A stretch of 64,000 nt of DNA. It comes from Flammulina velutipes (Eukaryota; Basidiomycota; Agaricomycetes; Agaricales; Physalacriaceae). A model generated the notes under the pieces. The model saw only the letters and a program-made list of their open reading frames with translations. It had not been told where the DNA came from and searched no databases. Positions 55,405-64,000 of the stretch are shown here, piece after piece. A program made the position numbers and the translations under genes. The stretch is taken from contig CM022377.1 of assembly GCA_011800155.1 (NCBI GenBank), forward strand, positions 62,001 to 126,000. The letters run 5' to 3'. Every line of letters begins with the position of its first letter. The first letter of the stretch is position 1.

Positions 55405-56600
55405 CAGACTCCTTCCCATTCGTCTTTACAGCTAGAAAAAGAATAATTGAACATGGCGGGAGACGGGATTCGAACGCTTGACCATCTGTTATCTTATCTT
55501 ATCTTGCTTTGTCATACTATTTGAACCTTATTTCTTTTTCTAAGCTGTAAAGACCAAGAGGTGGCAGATCTCTGGATCTCGGACCTCGATCAAGCCACGC
55601 GAGAACTCCACGGCAGTCACTGCGATCAATTTCGATCATATGTGGCGCAGTGAGCGTAAAATCGATAATGTAGTTTGTGTCGGATTATGAAATGTACGCT
55701 TTCTCTTATAAAGATGTTTCCAACATTTCCAAGGTTGGAAAGGAAAGTCATAGACCGTGACACGACGGAGTGGACAGCAGCACATTATTTATTTCAAAAA
55801 TCAACGTTTAAAGCGTCGAAGTACATCAGTGGTCATGTACCATTGGTTTATAGAGCCAAGAAAGGCTGAACGACCTCAGATACAGGACTCTATAGAAGCG
55901 CGCCACGACGTACGTTGAGGTCACGCACATGACTGAGCTATTGCCGTTCAGCGTGCCGAAAGCTGTGCTTTCCTTTTTGAGGGGGGGGGTATCGTGGGAA
56001 CATGGTCCAAGATCCAGAGATCTGCCACCTCTTGGTAAAGACGACTGGCGTAACTTGCAATGGTTGTTTGTTTGGCTGCGGCGTCTGTATCGACGGTCCG
56101 CGCTACAAGCCCACCTGTTCGCGCTATGTCTGACTCATGTCCGCCTCAAATATGTGTCGGAAGCGTCTCAAATGTGTCGGGATGCAATACACTGGTCTAA
56201 TTTACCTGTGTGGAACTCGGAGCCCTTATGTACCATCGTCAAAAATGTGTGATCAACAACAACTTATTGCTTCTGGAATACAATGGGCATGGACTGTCAT
56301 TTACAGGTCAAAAATAAAATTGAAGAAGCAGTACAGATGCGAGGCGAGGCGGACATGAGGCGGAGACAGCGCGAACAGGTGGGCTTGTAGCGCGGACCGT
56401 CGATGCAGACGCCACAGCCAAACAAACAACCATCGCAAGTTACGCCAGTCGTCTTTACAGCTTAGAAAAAGAAATAAGGTTCAAATAGTATGACAAAGCA
56501 AGATAAGATAAGATAACATATGGTCAAGCGTTCGAATCCCGTCTCCCGCCATGTTCAATTATTCTTTTTCTAGCTGTAAAGACGAATGGGAAGGAGTCTG
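55405..56600. mobile_element. Mutator-like foldback element with 9 bp target duplication
   Basis: The ends are CAGACTCCTTCCCATTCGTC and its reverse complement. ACTGTTCAT flanks the element at 55396-55404 and 56601-56609. The left arm is 55405-55554 continuing at 56043-56120 after a nested MITE. The right arm is about 56345-56600. Arms of about 230 bp and a 9 bp duplication are the hallmarks of MULE elements. No transposase is present. Both arms contain a tRNA 3'-half-like segment (GCGTTCGAATCCCGTCTCCC). Confidence 0.85.
55555..56034. mobile_element. hAT-type MITE, copy 2, nested in the left arm of the MULE element
   Basis: This 480 bp element begins CAAGAGGTGGCAGATCTCTG and ends with the reverse complement. 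An 8 bp target duplication GTAAAGAC lies at 55547-55554 and 56035-56042. It matches the MITE at 36156-36611. A run of nine or more G near 55981 marks a length difference. Removing it restores the continuity of the MULE arm, so it inserted later. Confidence 0.88.
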
Positions 56601-56854
56601 ACTGTTCATCAACGTATATATGTTTGTTTGTTTCTATTCCATTGACTCCCAATCCTCTATCGATGCTGTGACAGCTGGAGGTCGCCCCAGACAATAGTTG
56701 GTATCCAAGTTGAGATGCGCATGACACGTAACACAAGGTCAGTATCCAGCATGAAGTGTGTTACGCACCAAAGTCCGTAGCTTACGCTCATGCGAGTACA
56801 GTAAATTCTTACAGGCTTTGTCGCTTTTACCTCGACTTACTCATACCCATGTTA

Positions 56855-57234
56855 TGGCAGAATTGGTGGAGGAGAAGGATGCACAGACATGTGTACAGTT
56901 CGTCACGGAGGGGAAGGTGTTTTGTGTTTTGCAGGGTACGCTCTCGGGGAGTGATATGGCTCGTTGATTCTTTTCTTTCTTTTTGGGTTTGAGATTGGGA
57001 TTGTGGTGCAGGATTCGAAAGGGACGATGCTTGAGGAGGGACGATTGATCTTAGTGCATATAGAAAGACGGAGAAGAGAGGGTTTGAGGAGATTGCGCCG
57101 ACGCAGGGCAATTATACTGTATACAATTCCTTATTGTCGTCTGTCAAGTGTAATAATCCTCATTGGGAAGAGATTGTTCGGATCATTGCCTCCGCGTCGA
57201 TCAGGAACATCGTGGCGTCCGTTTGTCAAGAATG
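56855..57234 (+). pseudogene. Orphan family C, longest copy
   Basis: An ATG exon at 56855-56935 reads MAELVEEKDAQTCVQFVTEG and KVFCVLQ up to a GTACGC donor. A second exon-like frame reads KRGFEEIAPTQGNYTVYN, then SSVKCNNPHWEEIVRIIASAS, and ends VCQE and a stop at 57232-57234. The link between them needs either an unusual acceptor or a one-base shift. The C-terminal part is the segment that also occurs at 15.65 and 27.15 kb. I do not recognise the family; it may be intact with an intron I cannot place. Confidence 0.42.
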
Positions 57235-57485
57235 ATTGTATTTGCGTGTGTATTGGGAAACTAGTGATACATGTTCGAGGATGCGTGGACTGCTAACGGG
57301 AACGGGTGATGAACTCTTGTTTATATTTCCTTCCAAGAACAAGATGTTCATCTCGCGGGATCCTTCACAGATGTGAACAATCCTCGCGATACTCTGCTCA
57401 ACCCATTTCGTATGCAAATTACATCATCCAAAAGCAATTCCAAGTTTATTCGTCCACCCGTGCGCCACACACGTAACACCCCGAC

Positions 57486-57578
57486 GTCCATTTTGCAGGG
57501 TAGCGGTAACATGCGGCCTCCCCATCTCCCGAAGGTGTTATAGTTGACCGCGCTCGGGGTTCGACTCCCCGCTGATGC
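57486..57578 (+). pseudogene. tRNA-Gly remnant with intron
   Basis: The plus strand holds GGGTAGCGGTAACATGCGGC, a CCCC anticodon-loop region, an insert of about 30 nt, and an intact T arm and 3' acceptor strand (CGGGGTTCGACTCCCCGCTGATGC-like). The 5' acceptor strand is lost. The copy sits between family C and family D, as in the 16.0 kb block. Confidence 0.55.
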
Positions 57579-57639
57579 ACATTAATGCGGTAGTATGAGT
57601 ATTTTTGGGTTCTTCATAGGTTAGAAATTAACCACCATG

Positions 57640-58450
57640 TCACATTGAATTTGAATCCATGACGGGGTGGGACCTCGCTAATGTAGATATAACGTCCAAG
57701 GTTAACGTAGATACTACAGTAGATGAAGTACACATCAGGGTATTGTATGGACTATGCAGCCATATCCTAAGGCACCACGGGCCATACCAAAATGATCCAC
57801 TCAGATCGTAGCAGTCCTCCATCCCCGATGGCATAGCACACTCCCGGGAATATGAGCATTGATCACTCGACGTCACGCTCCCCATAGCCTCACCGCACAT
57901 CCCATTCGTGCACAGGCGCTCGGAATACAATCAAGAAGGTGTATCCGTCGTTGGCGTTGGCTAGGGTGCGAATATCTATGCGAAGAGCGATGGGGTTGCT
58001 CGGCGAGGACCAAGACCATCGTTGATGACAGTGGTCCCTTCAACAGGCGAGACGGTTCAGTCGACGAATGAGATCAAGCCATCCAAGATCCGCATGACCC
58101 ATTGTATCGTCTTGAACATCATCGTGAAGGGTTTGGTGGATAACGATGAGCATGAGCTTTCGGGAGGGGGATCATCGCGGGATCGAGGTCGTTGGTGTCG
58201 TACCTCATATAAATGAGCAGCGACTGGGAAGACGAGAACGATGCACTAGTTTCCCATCTTTGCTTTCCCAGACCATCTCGAGGTGCTCTAGGGTTCACTT
58301 CGAGAAAGGTCCACCGTACGGCAGCGCTTTTGCAGGAAGCCACGGATGTCGATGAATCCAAGTTTACGCCTGCGTCGGGTTTTGGATCGTACTAAAGGAT
58401 AAGCTGGCGGGATGGATGGAGGGGATATCTGTCTTTCCAACCTCCCAATG
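57640..58450. repeat. Repeat family D, copy 3
   Basis: It has the same blocks as 16150-16560 and, inverted, 43090-43935: the GTAGATA palindrome at 57680-57722, the 'GTAGCAGTCCTCCATCCCCGATGGCAT' region near 57808, and the GGAAAGACAGATAT region near 58420-58440. No intact frame. Confidence 0.6.
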
Positions 58451-58539
58451 GCGCGATCGTTGACCGTAGAGCCGTGGGATGATGACGTTTACGAATCCGA
58501 GGTGGGGAGTAATTCAATCATTGGCCATACCGCGAACTA

Positions 58540-61110
58540 GAGGTCATGTAAGTTGGAAGTCGGTAAAACATTGAAGAGGTAGTACATACAGTACGTCTCG
58601 TTCCAATGGACTCAAAAAATGAAGGCGTTGGGTATCGATGTCTGGCACAGAGAAAAAAGAGGTTATTCCGGGATATTGTTGGTTAGGACCGCTGTAGCAT
58701 CATCGTTGTCTGATTATCGACAGGGCTGGTAGGAAGAGAAAGGGAGGCGCGTGGTAGAGCGGTAGCGAGTGATGTATGCGTAACCTCGCTGGTGCGCGCG
58801 CCCTTGTCGTTATGCCCCTCCCAGTGATAAGGAGGTAGAAGGTGTTTAGCGCTTGGCTGCTGCCATGAAGTCAGCGAGGGCAGAATCGCTATAGGCGCCA
58901 GATATCCCAAGAAGACACGCTCTCATCCATTGCTATCGCTCGGCGCTGTGGTAATTTGGATGAGCGCGAAAAGGAACGATAGCATTGACGCTCCTACAAA
59001 ATCTAAGAAGGCTGACTAGCAAGAGGAGAGAACGTAGCTCACTACCAACGTCCAACGAAAGGTCTTCAAGAGGTATCGCGTCGCAGATTCTCATTTCATC
59101 CCCAAGGTGTTGGTGGCTTGGCGGGTGCGTGAGCTACGAGGAGGATGTGCAGGATGACACGAATATGATTCGTGGGTGGCTCGACGGAACACGGTCACCT
59201 CAGATCGCGACCTAGGCAACGATGAGAAGGCAGGTAGAGGATCAATTCGAAAACGATACACACAGCGAATCTTTCACGCCAAGGGCCAGGAGGAAGAGAC
59301 TGGACATCGGTAGGAGTGAGATGGACAGCCTGTTCGACAGACAATGCTTCGAAACAGTCGGGTGAGCGACGGAGAGACAGGAAGGATAGTGATACTACGA
59401 CTGCGTCTTGGCTGAACTCGCTGTGTGCTTGACGTTAGCATATACAAGATCGTGATACGCTATGGGCGCACCTAAGACGCTAACTCGTCGTTCGTCGACG
59501 ATGCTTCCGGTGGCAGACGCATAGCGGCACAAGCTGACCGCATAGTCCCCGTCGTCGTGATGGTCGATGTCCAGAGCCAAGAATCAAGGTCGCGGCAAGC
59601 CCGGTCCGGAATAATTATTTGTCAACCTCTGCAAGCTTGTCCTCATACCACCACTAGCAATCACAGAGACCAGTTCATGCGCTCGTCTCAAGGCTTTTGC
59701 ACCGTCCCACCGAATGTGTATTCAACGACAACGAACGGATCCTACGACGCAAAATATCTTGCTCTTCGACTTACGCAGGCTCCAGAAGATGGGTTACCTC
59801 GAGACGATCGGCTCTTGCACCCATGTTGCCCACAGGAAACCTTGGAAGCGCGCGGACTTCGCTCTCGACAGAGCGTCTTCGTCCAACTGCGGTCGTCAAC
59901 GCTCCCTTGTCGATGGATTTGTCTCTCTTAGGCATTGCCAGAGTCACAAGACAGAACTTTGACTCCTGCCTCTTCTTGTCTATCTCTTCCCCCATGACGA
60001 CGCATGCGTTGCCATCCTCGTCACCTCACTAGTCCCACTGCAACGTACAAAGCCGCGAGTTTGATAATACCGTCGTCGTTGATCACAACGACCGGAACGG
60101 TGAGCGTCTACAATACCATATCCTTCCAGCCTCATTCAACTCCTCTCAGTGCGCGCCAAACGGTAACAATGAATGGACGCCATGCCTTCGGCGGATGTTA
60201 ATTGTACTACCAGCATTCGTCACGCTTCTAGCTTATCGTTGCGGAAGAGAATGGCATGTGCAGAGAAAGCGCTAGGTTATGGACGAGGGAACACAGGCTC
60301 CACTCCTGACGGCAAGACGGAGGGGACGCGCACAAGCGAGGTCTCCCTGTCACTCTGCTCCGCCATCTGCAGTTCCGAATCAACTTCAACGACCAGATAA
60401 TACTCCAGCTGCCGTAACGAGTGACTGCCTCCATTCTGGAAGGAACATACTGTATGTACTCTGTCTCGAACATGCCGCTGGTTTTCGACTGACATGAAAT
60501 TAGGCTAATCGCCACCGTATATGCTTGATAGTCTTTTTATTGGCAAGCCTTTATCTTCGTAAGTCCTGATTCAAGCAACGCGAGTCCAATTAATGAGATT
60601 ACCATAGGACGATAACAACGATCGTCTCCCTATATGTCGAAGCCTTGCAGATGGACATTATACCATTCCGGAACGCAGATTCCCAGACGGATCCTAGTCC
60701 TCCCTTACCACAGCCGTTGCCTGGCCGTTCTCATGGGTCAGCTTCCCGACGTCCTATCTCCTAGGTTGCACCTCCGTCGCAGAGTGCTCCCCAACCGAGG
60801 AACTGGAGGACTACGCATTCCGCCCTCGAGGAGCGCGCGATTCCCTTTTGCTGCACAACCAATTCTATTATACCAACTCCTCAACTCCCGCACCCAACAG
60901 TCCTCGGAAAACCTTGGACAGCGCTTCGCGGTACATCAGTGATTTCTTGACGGCGTCGTCATCGCTCCCTCGTTGTAATGTCCGCCCTCGCTGAGGAGCT
61001 TGCGATTCCCTTTCGCTGCGAAACCAGTTCATCCGCAATCTCTACACATTATCGATTCTTGCACTCGAAATGCCCACCGAAAACCTTGGACAGTGTTTCG
61101 CCGTACAGTG
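58540..61110. repeat. Repeat family E, copy 3, broken and rearranged
   Basis: Pieces match copies 1 and 2 in both orientations. 59080-59230 matches 32740-32890 directly. 59800-59930 matches 32570-32690 inverted. 60060-60110 holds the 'CGTCGTCGTTGATCACAACGACCGGAACGGTGAG' exon end in plus orientation. 60640-61100 matches 31400-31760 inverted. At least two internal inversions are needed to explain this order. Confidence 0.55.
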
Positions 61111-61134
61111 ATTTGTCGACGGCGGTCGTCAGCG

Positions 61135-61900
61135 CTCCTTCATCGTGATGACAGGCATTCAAATTTTCGATATTGTCACCATCGCAAATCGGCGTTCCCG
61201 CCCTCGTGGATGTTGGAATGACAGGCAGGCTTTGTCATCCATCCCCCGCGACTCGGATGGTTCGATCGTCTCAACTCCCGCTGCTACCAACCCCCCGAAG
61301 GCTATGAGCAAAGATCGGCTCGAATCGCTCAATCACGGTGGCAATCGCTTACTCCACGAAGTTGTCAACTTCATCGCCGACGCTGGGGAACGGGCGTCGC
61401 TTTTCCGAAAGTTCACGCTCTCCGAATCTCCCAAGACGAGACGAGCAAAGAAAGGAACCGCAGGCTTGGATCTGCCCATTCATGACGGAACTATCTTTCT
61501 TCAAGTCGCCTGTCGACGATGGCGACTCTACACCATCACCGACCGACGTCCTCCCCGAAAGCTCGCCCTATCTTCCGTGTTACGATTCCCGCACCTACCC
61601 AAACCGACGACCATAGGCAAAAGTACGACTACTCGGATGGGTCGCTCAAACCTCACGGACCACTCCCTTGCAATCCCGTTCTTCGTCTTCGTCATTTGTC
61701 GACTGGATGCCCAGCTCCTGCGCTGGTGGGAGTGGGATGTGGGAAGGCCGTAGGGTGCAAGTTGGGCATCCATGCCTGGTTAGTGTACCCACAGGGCCGT
61801 TATGGAAGTGCGGGGGCATTTTGGTGTGGCTCATGGGGTCATGCAACATCTCGTCAATAGGCTTCGTGGCGTGTCCTCTATCTAGCATCTAGGTTGTTCA
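61135..61900 (+). repeat. Repeat family G, copy 2 (decayed)
   Basis: This is the inverted partner of 29400-30240, with long blocks of near identity, such as the stretch encoding KKGTAGLDLPIHDGTIF. Small indels differ between the copies. No domain is recognised. Confidence 0.65.
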
Positions 61901-62099
61901 TGTATCGGACGTTATGTGTATGTTACGCTCGGCCCAGTGGACGTTGTGTTCGCTTACTTTTATGATCGTTGTAGCCTGAGAATTGTGCACAATGGGCGAG
62001 CTAGTACGATTATGTATGTACCTATTTCGACGTTCAAGCCACACTTGTGCAATATCTTGTTACTTCTCAGCTCTACAAACATGTAGTAATTCACGTTTC

Positions 62100-62400
62100 A
62101 GGCGCGTCATAGTAGACTATTCGGGTACAATAGTAGGTCTCCCTCCCTGTTTCCATTTTTCTACCCGCTCCCACAACCTTTCGGAATGTGGCGCAGGTCT
62201 GGAGATGTCAGAGGGAGGCCTGCACAAGCTGTGGATCGAGCGCATCGAACAATATGATGGTCAAATGGAATTTATTTCAACAACCAGGCTTTGCAACGAG
62301 CGCAGGCTCAAACGATAAGCAATGTAACGGTAGAAAGTCAAGAGGTTTCGGCGTTTTCCGGCTGGCTAATGAGGCTATGAATGCTCACAATTGACCTAAA
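62100..62400 (+). pseudogene. Remnant of the F-box-like gene's 3' part plus spacer block
   Basis: The text TTTCTACCCGCTCCCACAACC near 62158 matches the 3' coding end of the F-box-like gene at 12.88 kb. The spacer block lies at 62338-62392. The gene body is missing. The segment sits downstream of the F-box/LRR gene, as in the other two units. Confidence 0.55.
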
Positions 62401-62523
62401 ATACATCACTGCTATCAGTGTACGCCTGTATCTAAGTGTATTTTAATAAGGAAGCCTAGTATGGGCGAATGATCAGTAGGAGATGCCAGGATATTACAGA
62501 TTCTGTTGAATAAATAAGTACAG

Positions 62524-63921
62524 CTAGTCTTCACAAAGAAAATGAACGACAGTAAATCTACAGAGCCTAACCCATCTCCTCAATAATCCGACATCTTTCA
62601 CTATCGCTGCCATTGACAGTGGTTCCCCAAAAGACATTCTTCTTCTGTGCCAATCCGAGTGAACGACTGTGAGTTCAGAGAAAGGATTCACGGGACAACG
62701 AATTCGACGTTCAAGCATGTCCACAATGTCCCCTTCATCCTTGCATATGCTAGAAATATGCAAGGACAATGCGGTCAACTTGGGCAGGATTTGACCGCCT
62801 CCTATGGCTTTCATCGTAGCCGGGACACCACAATTAGACCCCAAAGACAAAGTCTCAACGGATCGTGCACGAGACAAAAAGGCGACAAACTCCGCATCGA
62901 CATTGATATCCATGCCACGCCCGACCTTGAATTTGATTGACAAGTCGATCACTTTGTCGATATCGTCGAAGTCCGGGAGATATGGCTCTGGAGGGGTGGG
63001 ACACATTTGCAGTGTGAGGGTTCTCAATGCTGGAGCAATGATACATCTTGAGGCTTCGAGGAGAAAAGGGCCGACAGATTGGGTAGATTTAATGGTGTGG
63101 AGGAAGGGTAGGGTAGCTCGAGGAAGGACAGGAGCAGAGGGTTCGATAGCGAAGATGGCTCCCTGGGTAATGTGCAGCTCCTCCAAGTACGGCATTTGAG
63201 AAAGGTTAACGAGTCCGGCAATGGGACAGCTGAAGAGTCGAAGTCCACGCCAAGGAAGAGTTATGTTCTGGATAACACACGAAAATTGAGTGTTGTACCA
63301 TCTTCCGCCGGACATACTGGCATCCAAACGCAGTTGAGTGAGCTTGGGGGAGTTGCGGAAGATATTGAGGTAGTTCTCGTGGTCCGTGTTGCCCAGCAAG
63401 CACATCCTGAGGCTACGGAGACACACAAATGAGTCTCCCGATAGCATTTTGAAGACCTCGGGGTAAGTTGATATCTCCAGATGGCGCCAACGTGCGGTTG
63501 TAGAAAACAGTGGTGCGAGATAGTTCCTGATGAGACTGTATCTCTGATGCTCATACAGTCCCTGTCTGTAAACATCACGGATTTCGACATTTAGTTCGAC
63601 GTTGCGGCTCCTTTGTAGGGTTAGGTTGAGCAGGAATGGGAGATACGTGGCACGGTGACGGGATGTCACATATTCTTCCATGTCAATTTTGACGTCGGAC
63701 CATAAGAGAGGGGATGATAGGACAAGGGCGCGCCAGCCTCGGGACACTTGAGACAGAACCCAAGGGGGGTGGTCTGTGCGAAGGGAGTCGTTCTCTCCCT
63801 CAGTCTCGCGATACGAGGTGGATTTTCTGCAGGAGTGGAATATGAGAGATAGGACATCATCAGAGAGGGAGCTGATGGGCGAAGCCGAAGGGAGCCTTGC
63901 AGGAATGATTTCCATAACCAT
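62524..63921 (-). CDS. F-box / LRR protein, intact
   Basis: A single exon encodes 465 residues from the ATG at 63921 (MVMEIIPARLPSASPISS). The F-box is SLSDDVLSLIFHSCRKS through WVLSQVSRGWRALVLSSPLL. The Leu-rich repeat body includes MPYLEELHITQGAIF and ALRTLTLQMC. The C-terminus is RRWVRLCRFTVVHFLCED. Expected role: substrate receptor in an SCF ubiquitin ligase, target unknown. It is the intact sister of the pseudogene at 27335-28741 and a more distant paralog of 14153-15562. The upstream family C block should lie beyond the right edge of the window. Confidence 0.88.
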   Translation of the reverse strand: MVMEIIPARLPSASPISSLSDDVLSLIFHSCRKSTSYRETEGENDSLRTDHPPWVLSQVSRGWRALVLSSPLLWSDVKIDMEEYVTSRHRATYLPFLLNLTLQRSRNVELNVEIRDVYRQGLYEHQRYSLIRNYLAPLFSTTARWRHLEISTYPEVFKMLSGDSFVCLRSLRMCLLGNTDHENYLNIFRNSPKLTQLRLDASMSGGRWYNTQFSCVIQNITLPWRGLRLFSCPIAGLVNLSQMPYLEELHITQGAIFAIEPSAPVLPRATLPFLHTIKSTQSVGPFLLEASRCIIAPALRTLTLQMCPTPPEPYLPDFDDIDKVIDLSIKFKVGRGMDINVDAEFVAFLSRARSVETLSLGSNCGVPATMKAIGGGQILPKLTALSLHISSICKDEGDIVDMLERRIRCPVNPFSELTVVHSDWHRRRMSFGEPLSMAAIVKDVGLLRRWVRLCRFTVVHFLCED

Positions 63922-64000
63922 GAGCTGCACGAGATGGGTGTATAAGACAGTATGTGGTAGACCTTATATATGTCAAACTCACACCTCCCATTGTTCTGCC

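Noticed and set aside
1..64000. CRISPR array, bacterial operon or phage
   Set aside because: There are no evenly spaced direct repeats and no operon-like gene packing. Introns and gene families are fungal throughout.

Overview
This 64 kb window is nuclear DNA of a filamentous fungus, most probably an Agaricomycete (mushroom-forming basidiomycete). The evidence is intron-rich genes with 50-60 nt GT-AG introns, CTRAY-like branch points, no operon layout, and gene families typical of that class: caspase-like peptidases, F-box/LRR proteins and an agaric-type kinase-like protein. No genus is assigned. The region looks like a fast-evolving accessory or subtelomere-like segment, because duplicated, inverted and decayed gene copies outnumber intact genes.

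The dominant theme is a caspase-like (C14-type) peptidase family. Two complete genes lie at 469-2665 (-) and 6913-9122 (-). A third with an uncertain first exon lies at about 37571-40110 (+). A fourth, at 44145-48987 (-), is cut in its last exon by a 2.7 kb TIR element. A fifth fragment lies at 20047-20449 (+). All share an N-terminal His/Cys peptidase domain, a middle domain and a conserved C-terminal beta-rich-looking domain. Divergently oriented from the third copy, 35075-36141 (-) encodes a roughly 280-residue five-exon protein whose layout I read as possibly gasdermin-like: a beta-rich body plus a short acidic tail. If right, this is a protease/pore-former pair of the regulated cell-death type. 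This is the most interesting candidate in the window and is an inference.

Layout: 0.5-5.1 kb, 6.9-11.9 kb and 47.1-51.4 kb are three diverged copies of one unit (caspase gene, short upstream block, repeat family R1, decayed LRR gene, tRNA-Gly or its remnant). A kinase-like gene at 5.3-6.5 kb lies between the first two. 12.8-16.5 kb holds an F-box-like gene with a homopolymer frameshift, an intact F-box/LRR gene and a block of remnants. 16.7-20.5 kb is mostly F-box debris, R1 and the caspase fragment. 20.6-23.5 kb has a two-exon acidic-repeat gene and a 5'-truncated non-LTR reverse transcriptase. 24.4-26.8 kb is a nearly perfect foldback element with 1.06 kb arms. 27.0-30.2 kb and 61.1-64.0 kb are inverted duplicates carrying F-box/LRR paralogs, the first with two stop codons. 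31-33 kb, 40-42 kb and 58.5-61 kb are decayed copies of repeat family E. 51.6-55 kb contains a small secreted protein, an intact coiled-coil gene and a truncated paralog of the latter. 55.4-56.6 kb is a Mutator-like foldback element with a nested hAT-type MITE.

Functionally, the recognisable intact genes (caspase-like proteases, possible pore-former, kinase-like protein, F-box proteins) fit a rapidly evolving signalling, self/non-self or cell-death locus. No function is shown by sequence alone. Exon boundaries were read by eye from splice sites, reading-frame continuity and comparison between paralogs.
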